Part shown: positions 1 through 6,865 of the stretch, one piece after another
How the letters are laid out: every line of letters begins with the position of its first letter
Numbering within the stretch: position 1 is the stretch's first letter
Position numbers and translations under genes: made by a program
Notes under the pieces: generated by a model
What the model saw: the letters and a program-made list of their open reading frames with translations, nothing else
What the model was told of the DNA's origin: nothing
Databases searched by the model: none
From: an uncultured Lachnospiraceae bacterium
GTDB lineage: Bacteria; Bacillota; Clostridia; Lachnospirales; Lachnospiraceae
DNA: 9,314 nucleotides
Direction: 5' to 3'
NCBI GenBank assembly: GCA_934418055.1
Contig: CAKRWX010000079.1
Location: 1-9,314, forward strand

Positions 1-691
1 CTCTGGTTCTCTCCTCAGCCACTACTGCAGCAAGACCATCGCCATAAGAGCCAGGGAAACCGGCATGATGATCTGTGGAAGCTACAAATCCAAAATGATA
101 GCCTCTGCGAAGCCCCTCGTCTACCATATTTCTGGTATCTCTCGGTCCCATATTGTGATAATACGGGTAATCTGCGTCCTCACTCATGGAGCAGCCATGT
201 TTGGAATATACCTCAACCACTGGGGAAATCTTCTGCTGATACTTATTCCAGTCGATTCCACGGTAATCCGGTGTGTAACCGATATGATGCGGAATTGCGA
301 TGGTATGACCGCCGCAGCCCGTCACCAGTTCTTCCGGTGAATCCCGGTAAATTAATGGCAGATCATCATCAATGGAAAGCAGATGGTGATCACCATACTC
401 CCTGGAATGCAGCTCGTATCCCTGGAATGTAACAAATTCCGGGCTGTTGGCTTCCGCCACTTTCTGACGCACCTCTTCCCAGTGATCTCTTAACTTTTTA
501 AATCCCTCTAAATGGAAATTAACCACAAACTCCGTTCCCGGAGCCTTCTCATACATATCCGGCCACATGGCATGTCCGGTAAATGCGGAGAAATCCAGCT
601 GGCTTTTTGCCCGGTTAATGGCATTTTCCAGGCTTCCAAAGCCGTATGTAATACCACAATGATCGTGCAGATCCCCAAAATAAGTTTTCAT
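1..691 (-). CDS. PHP-superfamily / DUF3604-like metal-dependent hydrolase (3' end missing)
   Basis: The start is the ATG at 689-691, with an AGGAG ribosome binding site at 698-702 and a 6-nt spacer. The frame stays open through 230 codons to the left edge, so the C-terminus lies outside. The protein begins MKTYFGDLHDHCG, a PHP-type motif with H9 and H11. Further likely metal ligands are H40 in FTGHA, E93 in QGYELHS, H135/H136 in AIPHHIGY, and D207/H208/H209 in ASTDHHAGFPGSYGDG. The last motif resembles the SDDHxxxPGxxGxG stretch of DUF3604 proteins. There is no signal peptide, so it should be cytoplasmic. It follows the GH88 gene by 11 nt and is probably the sixth gene of the operon. The chemistry of DUF3604 proteins is not well established; PHP relatives are often phosphoesterases. 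A role in breaking down the imported glycan is inferred from position only. The superfamily call is fairly secure, the function unknown. Confidence 0.8.
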   Translation of the reverse strand, partial: MKTYFGDLHDHCGITYGFGSLENAINRAKSQLDFSAFTGHAMWPDMYEKAPGTEFVVNFHLEGFKKLRDHWEEVRQKVAEANSPEFVTFQGYELHSREYGDHHLLSIDDDLPLIYRDSPEELVTGCGGHTIAIPHHIGYTPDYRGIDWNKYQQKISPVVEVYSKHGCSMSEDADYPYYHNMGPRDTRNMVDEGLRRGYHFGFVASTDHHAGFPGSYGDGLAAVVAEERTR

Positions 692-702
692 ACCTGTCTC
701 CT

Positions 703-1812
703 TTAAAAAATGCTCGTCAGCCCTTTTAATTTCAGCAGCGCTTCCGTGAAAAAGTAATCCCCATAAATAATCGGAACATTCACATGTTTCTTCTTTGCAT
801 AATTCACGGTTCCGCAGCTGATCATAGCCTGACTGTCACCCGATGCTACAAAATAATTATCATAGATTCCTTTCAAAATAGCAAGTGCCTGATCCAGATA
901 AAACTGCTTTTCTGCCGGTTCTTTTACCAGGTTGTGCAGTTCCAGAAGTCCACTGGCTGCACAGGCTGCTGCTGAAGAATCTTTCACCCATTTATCTGCC
1001 TCATCGGTACGGAAATCCCAGTAGGGAACCTTATCCGCAGACAGATGAGAGAGGAAATAGGCCGCTACATTTTTCGATGCTGTCAGATACTCTTCTTTCC
1101 CTGTTTCCCGGTAGGCAACTGCCATTCCATAGATGGCCCATGCCTGTCCCCTGGACCATGCGGAATCTGGATCTTTTCCCTGACCACCCAGATTTTCAAT
1201 TTTTTCTCCTGTATAAGGATCAAAGCTGACAATATGGGCAGATGTATTATCCGGTCTCAGAAAACACCTTAATACTGTATCTGCGTGAGCTTTTGCAATA
1301 TGGTAAAATCTTGGATCTTTGGTCTCTTTGGATGCCCAGAACAATAACGGGATATTCATCATACAGTCGATAATCGCCCATCCCTGGGTTCCCACCTGTA
1401 CCCGGTCTGTCCAGGCCCGGATAAACTGACCTGCCAGGTTAAACCGGCCTGCTAAGTGGCTTGCTGCCTTCAATCCCCTGACTCTGGATGCTTCATTCCC
1501 TGTCAGTTTATAATCAATCACCGCCGACGGCAGCCACATAAAGCCCACATCATGGTGCAGCGTCAGAAAGCCATCCAATACCGGATCCATCAGATCTTCC
1601 AGTTTTCTTGCCAGCTCCAGAGCCTTTTCATCCTTTGTTGCCTGATAACGAAGCCACAGAAGCCCCGGCCAGAATCCCGCAACCCAGAAAGTCGGTCCCT
1701 GGTCATTGTATACATTGTCATACGCCACATGTGGAAAATGTTCTCCGATCCCATCAATGTTCTGTTCAATTTTGTCCAGACATTGTTTTAATGCCTCGTC
1801 CGTCCAGCTCAT
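703..1812 (-). CDS. ugl: GH88 unsaturated glucuronyl hydrolase
   Basis: This 369-residue protein is close to the usual length of the family (about 375). GH88 enzymes hydrate the C4-C5 double bond of the unsaturated uronic acid left by polysaccharide lyases, releasing it from the neighbouring sugar. D88 in LHHDVGF and D149 in GWAIIDCMMN fall at the numbers known for the catalytic pair of the Bacillus sp. GL1 enzyme (Asp88 and Asp149). H193 and Q211, and the motif DSAWSRGQAWAIYG (from D216), also fit the active site, and the C-terminal YGDYFFTEAL is typical. No signal peptide is present, so it acts in the cytoplasm on imported disaccharide. Its ATG overlaps the sulfatase stop by 4 nt (ATGA), implying translational coupling. 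GH105 (rhamnogalacturonyl hydrolase) is the main alternative, but the residue match favours GH88. Whether it prefers sulfated or desulfated substrate cannot be read from the sequence. Confidence 0.92.
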   Translation of the reverse strand: MSWTDEALKQCLDKIEQNIDGIGEHFPHVAYDNVYNDQGPTFWVAGFWPGLLWLRYQATKDEKALELARKLEDLMDPVLDGFLTLHHDVGFMWLPSAVIDYKLTGNEASRVRGLKAASHLAGRFNLAGQFIRAWTDRVQVGTQGWAIIDCMMNIPLLFWASKETKDPRFYHIAKAHADTVLRCFLRPDNTSAHIVSFDPYTGEKIENLGGQGKDPDSAWSRGQAWAIYGMAVAYRETGKEEYLTASKNVAAYFLSHLSADKVPYWDFRTDEADKWVKDSSAAACAASGLLELHNLVKEPAEKQFYLDQALAILKGIYDNYFVASGDSQAMISCGTVNYAKKKHVNVPIIYGDYFFTEALLKLKGLTSIF

Positions 1813-3200
1813 CTTACATCCCCTTCCCAGTCAAAATAGTCCTTATGCTGCTGATGAAACTGTTTGCATTCTTCATATAATTGTTTTAACACGTTCTGAT
1901 ACTGCGGATCTCCTGCTACATTGTTCATCTCATGCGGATCCTGTTCCAGATCATATAATTCATGGGCATGATCACTGTCGTACACATATTTATACCGATC
2001 TGTCACCATGGCTCTGCGGACAGTTCCATAACCTGGATTTCCTGAATACTGGCTGTATACCGGCCTCTCCTCAAAACCGGCTCTGCCTTCCAATAGAGGC
2101 ATCAATGACTGACCGTCACAACTTCCCGCCTCAGCCCCCGCAATCTCACACAATGTCGGCTTCAGATCCAGATGGGATACCAACTTCGCCGTATGGCCTG
2201 TCTTTCCTCCTGGAAGCCGGATCACCAGAGGAACCTTGATATCTTCCTCGTACATTTCCATCTTCTGGTACATACGATGCTGACCCAGATTATCTCCATG
2301 GTCTGCTGTAAACACCACGCAGGTGTTCTCATATTTTCCTTGTTTTTTCAGTTCCTCTAAGATGGTTCCAAGAACTTCATCTGCCATGGTTGTCAGCGCC
2401 AGATGGGCGGACCATACCTGTCTCCACTCTTCCTCCGTCACATGCTCTGCCAGCTGGGCCGGCACTCCTTTTCGCCTTAAAGAAGGCTCTCCCTTGGCTG
2501 TAATGCCAATATTGTCCGGCAAAACCAGCTTCTCCGGCGGATACATGGACGCATAAGGCTCCGGTACACGAAGCGGCGGATGCGGTGCCCACAGATAGGT
2601 AAACATGGCAAATGGCTTTTCCTCTGGAACCTGTCTTAAAAACTCAATAGAACAATCCCGGAAATAAATGTCTTTAAACGTCTCGAATGGGTTCTCCCAC
2701 CTGCTTACCTTATGGCCACTATATTTTTTCTCCACATACTGACCATCGATCTCTTCCTGAACGATCGTCAGCTCCTCCGGTTTCCGGACAGTCCGGACAT
2801 TATGGTCAGCCGCCCACTGTTCGTAATCTTCCTGATTTACAAAAAATTCAAAACCCTGCTGTCTCATCGGCGGCTTAACACGGATATGATCTACCCCAAT
2901 ATGTCCGATCTCATAGCCAGCTTTCTGCAAAGCCTTGTGAACCGGTTCAAATGGACCTGCCGTCACACCTTTCCAGTCATTATAGACCACTCCATTTTTC
3001 GTTGGATAAATTCCCGTAGCCAGTGCAGTTCTGGCCGGAACACATAAAGGACAAGTGTCATAAGCCCGCTCAAACACCATACCTTCTCTGGCCAACTGGT
3101 TTAAATTCGGCGTTACTTCTCTTCCACATTGTTCCATAAAAAGACTATCCGCCCGCTGGTGATCTGTCATAAACAATAAGATATTCGGTCTTGAATCCAT
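1809..3200 (-). CDS. Cys-type sulfatase, cytoplasmic (sulfatase family S1)
   Basis: The 463-residue protein is an alkaline-phosphatase-fold sulfatase that removes sulfate esters. The N-terminal PNILLFMTDHQRAD carries the first metal-binding aspartate (D13). The sulfatase signature is at CPLCVPARTALATG, where C53 in C-V-P-A-R should be converted to formylglycine. D300 and H301 in FTADHGDNLGQH supply further metal ligands, and H207 and K313 are likely active-site residues. The C-terminal ELYDLEQDPHEMNNV is typical of the family. A cysteine rather than serine in the signature means that an anaerobic radical-SAM maturase or an FGE must act in trans; none is in the window. There is no signal peptide, so desulfation should occur after import. 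An AAGGAGG site lies just upstream of the ATG, 12 nt after the permease stop. The overlap with the GH88 gene suggests both act on one substrate. The position of the sulfate removed cannot be predicted. Confidence 0.95.
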   Translation of the reverse strand: MDSRPNILLFMTDHQRADSLFMEQCGREVTPNLNQLAREGMVFERAYDTCPLCVPARTALATGIYPTKNGVVYNDWKGVTAGPFEPVHKALQKAGYEIGHIGVDHIRVKPPMRQQGFEFFVNQEDYEQWAADHNVRTVRKPEELTIVQEEIDGQYVEKKYSGHKVSRWENPFETFKDIYFRDCSIEFLRQVPEEKPFAMFTYLWAPHPPLRVPEPYASMYPPEKLVLPDNIGITAKGEPSLRRKGVPAQLAEHVTEEEWRQVWSAHLALTTMADEVLGTILEELKKQGKYENTCVVFTADHGDNLGQHRMYQKMEMYEEDIKVPLVIRLPGGKTGHTAKLVSHLDLKPTLCEIAGAEAGSCDGQSLMPLLEGRAGFEERPVYSQYSGNPGYGTVRRAMVTDRYKYVYDSDHAHELYDLEQDPHEMNNVAGDPQYQNVLKQLYEECKQFHQQHKDYFDWEGDVR

Positions 3201-3212
3201 CGCTTCCTCCTT

Positions 3213-4076
3213 TTAGCCTTTTACAGATCCCATCATCACGCCCTGTGTAAAATGTTTCTGTAAAAATGGATATACACAGATAATCGGGAATACTGTGATC
3301 ACGATGGTAGCCATCTTGAAGTTCTCCGGGTTCATAAAGACTTCACCGCCGCTGTTTAAGTCATTGGCAACCATATCAATGATATTTCTTAATACCACCT
3401 GCAGCGGCCATTTGGAGTCCGTATTGATATAAATCGTTGCTTTTAAGAATTCATTCCAGTGCTGAACCGCATAGAACAGGGAAATCGTCGCCAAAGATGC
3501 TTTGGACAGCGGTAAAATAATCTTTACCAGTGTCATCACATCGCCGCAGCCATCGATCTTCGCCGCCTCAATCAGACTTTCTGGAATGCTCTTGAAGAAT
3601 TTCGTCAAAATTAATAAATTATATACGTTCACTGCCAGAGACGCGATCAAAGACCACAGGCTGTCTAACAGACCAAACTGTTTGATCACCAGATACGTCG
3701 GGATCATTCCACCGTTAAACAACATCGGAAACACCACAAACGCGGAAAAATATTTCTTGCCCGGAAGTTTGTCTCTGGATAGTGGATATGCCAAAGTTAT
3801 GGTAAGAAGCATATTCACGCAGGTTCCCACTACAGTTAAAAATACAGAATTAAAGAAACCGGTAAATAAAATCTTCTTGGAAAATGCGTATTTATAAGAT
3901 TCCAGGGTAAATCCCTGTGGAATTAGGTATAAACTGCTTAAACTGGATTTGGTCGGATCACTGAAGGAATACATGACCACATACCAGAACGGATACACCA
4001 TGATGATTCCAATTACAATAAAAAGCAGGTAATTTAAAACAGTAAAGACAGAAACTTTCTTTTTCTTGCGTATCAT
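3213..4076 (-). CDS. ABC sugar transporter permease, YtcP/LplC type (CUT1)
   Basis: The 287-residue membrane protein has a basic N-terminus (MIRKKKK) and about six hydrophobic segments, roughly at residues 11-35, 72-98, 110-130, 137-160, 190-206 and 255-272. The cytoplasmic EAA loop that docks onto the ATPase is at E170-AAKIDGCGDVMTLVKIILP. The C-terminal FTQGVMMGSVKG is characteristic of the YtcP/LplC branch of carbohydrate permeases. It pairs with the preceding permease, whose stop codon overlaps its ATG by 4 nt, and with the lipoprotein at 5033-6595. Relatives import complex oligosaccharides such as rhamnogalacturonan or alginate fragments. Here the sulfatase and GH88 genes point to a sulfated unsaturated uronide, which is an inference from context. 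Confidence 0.95.
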   Translation of the reverse strand: MIRKKKKVSVFTVLNYLLFIVIGIIMVYPFWYVVMYSFSDPTKSSLSSLYLIPQGFTLESYKYAFSKKILFTGFFNSVFLTVVGTCVNMLLTITLAYPLSRDKLPGKKYFSAFVVFPMLFNGGMIPTYLVIKQFGLLDSLWSLIASLAVNVYNLLILTKFFKSIPESLIEAAKIDGCGDVMTLVKIILPLSKASLATISLFYAVQHWNEFLKATIYINTDSKWPLQVVLRNIIDMVANDLNSGGEVFMNPENFKMATIVITVFPIICVYPFLQKHFTQGVMMGSVKG

Positions 4077-5008
4077 ACGATTCCTTCCTCTCCGAACATT
4101 TTGCTGATCTTATTGGCACTGGTAACTAAAATCAGGGCAATCACTGATTTAAAAGTATCTACCGCAGCCGCAAAGCTGTAAGAACCACGTCCTAAACCTT
4201 CCCGGTATACGAATGTATCAAAAATATCGATTTTTTCCATAGTAATCGGGTTCTGCAGTACCAGAATCTGTTCAAAACCGGCGTTCATAACTTTACCAAT
4301 TCTCAAAATCAACATAACCACTACGATTGAAGAAATCGCCGGAAGCGTAATATGGAGCATCTGCTGGAACTTATTGGCGCCATCCATTCTCGCCGCCTCA
4401 TACAGGTTCATATCTACCTGCGTTAACGCCGCTAAAAAGACGATGGTGCTCCATCCAGCCTCTTTCCAAATATCAGAAATGATCACCACCCAGAAGATGG
4501 TGTTCTTCTTTGCCATAATGTTAATGGGTTCCATTCCCAGGGCTCTGAAGAGCTGTCCCGCCAGTCCGAAAACCGGCGAGAACAGGTTCAGCATAATACC
4601 TCCGATAACAACCCAGGAAAGGAAATGTGGAAGGTAGATAAAGGTCTGCGTCACTCTCTTAAACTTCACATGTTTGATCTCATTTAAGAGAATTGCCAGA
4701 AGAACCGGAATTGGGAATCCAATGACGATTTTCGTCAGACTGATTACCAGCGTATTCTTAAATACATTCCAGAAATCTGTGGAATGGATCAGATCTTTGA
4801 AATTTTCCAGTCCTACCCAGTCACTGGCCCAGATTCCTTTAAAGATGTTATAATTTTTAAATGCGATCACAAGGCCAAACATGGGCAGATATCGAAATAA
4901 CACAAAGTACAGAAGACCAGGTACCATCAAAAAATAGAGGGTCTTGTGTTCTTTTACTGCTTTCCAAAGCTTTCCTTGTTTCTTTTGTGTACGTGATACT
5001 GCCGCCAT
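4073..5008 (-). CDS. ABC sugar transporter permease, YteP/LplB type (CUT1)
   Basis: The 311-residue membrane protein has a short basic cytoplasmic N-terminus and then a first membrane segment, LYFLMVPGLLYFVLF (about 24-38), followed by RYLPMFGLVIAFKNYNIF, the hallmark start of LplB/YteP-type permeases. The EAA loop lies at E204-AARMDGANKFQQMLHITLPA. It is the partner subunit of the permease at 3213-4076, with which it overlaps by 4 nt, so equal synthesis through translational coupling is likely. Its ATG is preceded by a GGAGAGG site (5014-5020) in the 24-nt gap after the solute-binding protein. No ATP-binding subunit is encoded nearby. In Bacillus, transporters of this branch use the shared ATPase MsmX, and the same arrangement is inferred here. 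Confidence 0.95.
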   Translation of the reverse strand: MAAVSRTQKKQGKLWKAVKEHKTLYFLMVPGLLYFVLFRYLPMFGLVIAFKNYNIFKGIWASDWVGLENFKDLIHSTDFWNVFKNTLVISLTKIVIGFPIPVLLAILLNEIKHVKFKRVTQTFIYLPHFLSWVVIGGIMLNLFSPVFGLAGQLFRALGMEPINIMAKKNTIFWVVIISDIWKEAGWSTIVFLAALTQVDMNLYEAARMDGANKFQQMLHITLPAISSIVVVMLILRIGKVMNAGFEQILVLQNPITMEKIDIFDTFVYREGLGRGSYSFAAAVDTFKSVIALILVTSANKISKMFGEEGIV

Positions 5009-5032
5009 GTCAACCTCTCCTTACTCATTTCT

Positions 5033-6595
5033 TTATTTCTGTTTTGCCTGATATGCTGCGTCCATTGCTGCTGTCAGCTTATCGCCGCCACGGGAATTCC
5101 ACTCATTTACAAAGTCCTCAAATCCACCGTCGATCGGAGTCTCACCTACGATCATCTCAATATATCTGGTATTGGTGATCTCTTTTAATTTTGGATAAAT
5201 GTCATTTAATTCATCGATAAAGATACCGTCAGCTGGGTTTGGTGTGCAAATGGTATGGGAGAATTCAAATGCGTCAAATAACTCTGGAGAAGAATGATCA
5301 AATAATACTGTGTTACCAATGAAGAACTTGTTTAAATCCAGTTCGTTTGTCTTCTCATCATCGATCAGTCTTACCAGCTTGTCGCCTTCCCATTTGTAGT
5401 GCTCACCCTCTACGCCGTACTGGGCAAAACGGTTGCCCTCCTCAGACATCAGGTAATCAATCAATCTTAAGCATGCATCGATGTTCTTGGAATCCTTAGA
5501 GATAAAGGTTCTTAACCAGCCTCTCTCACTTGCCATACGGATACCAACCGGATTATCGCAGCCACCCTGAAGAACCGGACCATAGACATGTTCGCCTTCT
5601 GGATTTGCCTGGATAAATGGTTCATAGTAGTTAGACCAGTTGTTCTGGTCAAAGATATGGATCTTGGTCACGCCTGCACCATAAATACCAGATTTTACTT
5701 TCTGCTGCCATCTCTTCGGGTCATCAGTTACAAACTCTGGGTCAATCAGGCCATCCTCATACATCTTATTCAGATATACCAGAGCGTCCTTCATGCCAGG
5801 CTGAATGGAACCATTGACAATGTGGCCGTCCTGTAACATCCAGTAGTTTGGAAGAGCTCCAAACGCACCAAAAATGTGATCGAACCAGGAAGTATCAACG
5901 TTCTGATAACCGCCGAATGCAAAGGTATCATCAACTCCATTGCCGTCCGGATCTTCCTTGGCAACTGCAGTTGCAACTTTATAGTACTCATCTAACGTTG
6001 TCGGCACATCCAATCCAAATTTATCTAACCAATCCTTACGATAAGCGATAATGGATAATGGGTTCGGGTTCTTAATGCCGATGGAATAGATATTGCCATC
6101 GGTGTATCTCATCAGATCCCAGGTTGCTTCATCACGGCCATTTTTTATGTTTGGATAATCATCCCAGTATTCATTAATTGGAAGAAGAATACCTGAAGAT
6201 AATAACTGACTCTCCATGGTCTCTGTCTCGCACTGGATAATGTCTGGGCGATCACCGGATGCTAAAAGGATATTTAACTTGTTATCCAGCTCTTTGGTTG
6301 GCACCTGGATGATCTCCAGTTCCGTATTGGTTGCCTGCTCAATCATCGTTTTTGCATAAGAACCATCCACAATGTTCTTATTGGTTAAGAACAGTTTCAG
6401 GTGTGTCGGAGGCTCATTGGAAGTATCTTTCGCCTCTGCAGTTGTCTCTCCCCCTGCTGCAGCCGCTGTGGTCTCTGCTGCCTTTGCAGTCGTCTCCTCT
6501 GCTTTCTTAGAAGAACCACATCCTGCTAATGTTCCAGCTGTCATGCAGACCGCCAGTAACCCCGCTGCCGTTCTCACAAATGTCTGTTTTTTCAT
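5033..6595 (-). CDS. Extracellular solute-binding lipoprotein of a carbohydrate ABC importer
   Basis: The 520-residue precursor starts MKKQTFVRTAAGLLAVCM and has a lipobox LAGC with the lipidated cysteine at C26. A flexible linker of about 30 residues (30-60), rich in Thr, Ala and Glu with repeated ETTA units, lifts the binding domain off the membrane. The rest is a large family-1 solute-binding protein of the LplA/YtcQ kind. Relevant features are LNILLASGDRPDII (about 107-120) and DPDGNGVDDTFAFGG (about 215-229), an Asp-rich loop that in related proteins often binds calcium. The C-terminal region contains several aromatic residues suited to sugar stacking. It is the first gene of the operon, with AAAGGAGAG at 6601-6609 before the ATG. 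The high-affinity ligand is unknown; downstream genes suggest a sulfated unsaturated oligosaccharide. Confidence 0.95.
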   Translation of the reverse strand: MKKQTFVRTAAGLLAVCMTAGTLAGCGSSKKAEETTAKAAETTAAAAGGETTAEAKDTSNEPPTHLKLFLTNKNIVDGSYAKTMIEQATNTELEIIQVPTKELDNKLNILLASGDRPDIIQCETETMESQLLSSGILLPINEYWDDYPNIKNGRDEATWDLMRYTDGNIYSIGIKNPNPLSIIAYRKDWLDKFGLDVPTTLDEYYKVATAVAKEDPDGNGVDDTFAFGGYQNVDTSWFDHIFGAFGALPNYWMLQDGHIVNGSIQPGMKDALVYLNKMYEDGLIDPEFVTDDPKRWQQKVKSGIYGAGVTKIHIFDQNNWSNYYEPFIQANPEGEHVYGPVLQGGCDNPVGIRMASERGWLRTFISKDSKNIDACLRLIDYLMSEEGNRFAQYGVEGEHYKWEGDKLVRLIDDEKTNELDLNKFFIGNTVLFDHSSPELFDAFEFSHTICTPNPADGIFIDELNDIYPKLKEITNTRYIEMIVGETPIDGGFEDFVNEWNSRGGDKLTAAMDAAYQAKQK

Positions 6596-6659
6596 ACATA
6601 CTCTCCTTTGTGCATTTTGAATAGTTTTTTGTTGCTAACCCCTATTTGATTGTATATTT

Positions 6660-6688
6660 ATCATATTAGTAGTGACCAGATTATTCAA
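6660..6688 (-). promoter_or_regulatory. Predicted sigma-A promoter of the importer/sulfatase/GH88 operon
   Basis: Read on the minus strand, TTGAAT (6683-6688) is followed after exactly 17 nt by TATGAT (6660-6665). The first hexamer is close to TTGACA and the second differs from TATAAT by one base. Transcription would begin near 6653, giving a leader of about 55-60 nt before the solute-binding protein ATG at 6595. Prediction by eye only. Confidence 0.6.
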
Positions 6689-6778
6689 TTCTCGATTCCT
6701 TAGATCATGTTCGTTTCGCTAGATTTTCTCATCTTTATCTGGCTTTTTTCGTATAATATGGGTTTTTGAATATGTTTT

Positions 6779-6814
6779 TTTGATATTTTATTGTGTATTA
6801 TTGTATATATCAAA
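6779..6814. repeat. Inverted repeat overlapping the candidate kinase promoter
   Basis: TTTGATAT at 6779-6786 is matched by its exact reverse complement ATATCAAA at 6807-6814, with a 20-nt AT-rich spacer. The arms cover the proposed -35 and -10 hexamers, as expected for a repressor operator. The sequence is so AT-rich that chance occurrence is plausible. Confidence 0.4.
6780..6809 (+). promoter_or_regulatory. Candidate promoter of the ROK kinase
   Basis: TTGATA (6780-6785) and TATATA (6804-6809) are separated by 18 nt, giving a leader of about 50 nt before the kinase start at 6866. The -35 is good and the -10 mediocre. In such AT-rich DNA other choices are possible, including TATACT at 6838-6843 without a clear -35. 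Confidence 0.35.
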
Positions 6815-6853
6815 TGTATTTCATCAGACTTTTTATGTATACTACACAAAACC

Positions 6854-6859
6854 AGGAGG
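6854..6859 (+). promoter_or_regulatory. Ribosome binding site fixing the ROK kinase start
   Basis: A perfect AGGAGG sits 6 nt before the ATG at 6866, deciding against the longer reading frame that begins at 6791. Confidence 0.9.
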
Positions 6860-6865
6860 CATCCT

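Larger units (their letters stand above)
6596..6865. promoter_or_regulatory. Divergent regulatory region between importer operon and ROK kinase
   Basis: This AT-rich gap of 270 nt contains the 5' leaders and promoters of both transcription units. I found a good promoter for the minus-strand operon (6660-6688), a weaker candidate for the kinase (6780-6809) and one perfect 8-bp inverted repeat (6779-6814). A perfect TATAAT at 6752-6757 on the plus strand lacks a convincing -35. I did not find a convincing catabolite-responsive element. No ORF here has a credible ribosome binding site of its own. Confidence 0.7.

Noticed and set aside
65..340. Plus-strand frame near the left edge
   Set aside because: It is antisense to the DUF3604-like gene, whose metal-binding motifs show which strand is coding.
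1706..2239. Open frame of 177 codons on the plus strand
   Set aside because: It lies opposite the sulfatase and GH88 genes, is rich in His, Cys, Pro and Ser as antisense frames often are, and resembles no protein I know.
6372..6620. Ala/Val-rich plus-strand frame opposite the solute-binding protein
   Set aside because: Its repetitive composition simply mirrors the Thr/Ala/Glu-rich linker codons of the real gene.
6752..6757. Perfect TATAAT on the plus strand as the kinase promoter
   Set aside because: The hexamer at the right distance upstream (TCATCT) is a poor -35, and such boxes are frequent in AT-rich DNA.
6791..6865. N-terminal extension of the ROK kinase by 25 residues from an upstream ATG
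   Set aside because: No ribosome binding site stands before it, the encoded residues match no ROK N-terminus, and a perfect AGGAGG precedes the ATG at 6866.
6596..6865. Catabolite-responsive element in the divergent region
   Set aside because: I looked for a TGWAANCGNTNWCA-like site. The nearest CG-containing stretch (around 6708-6720) does not match it.
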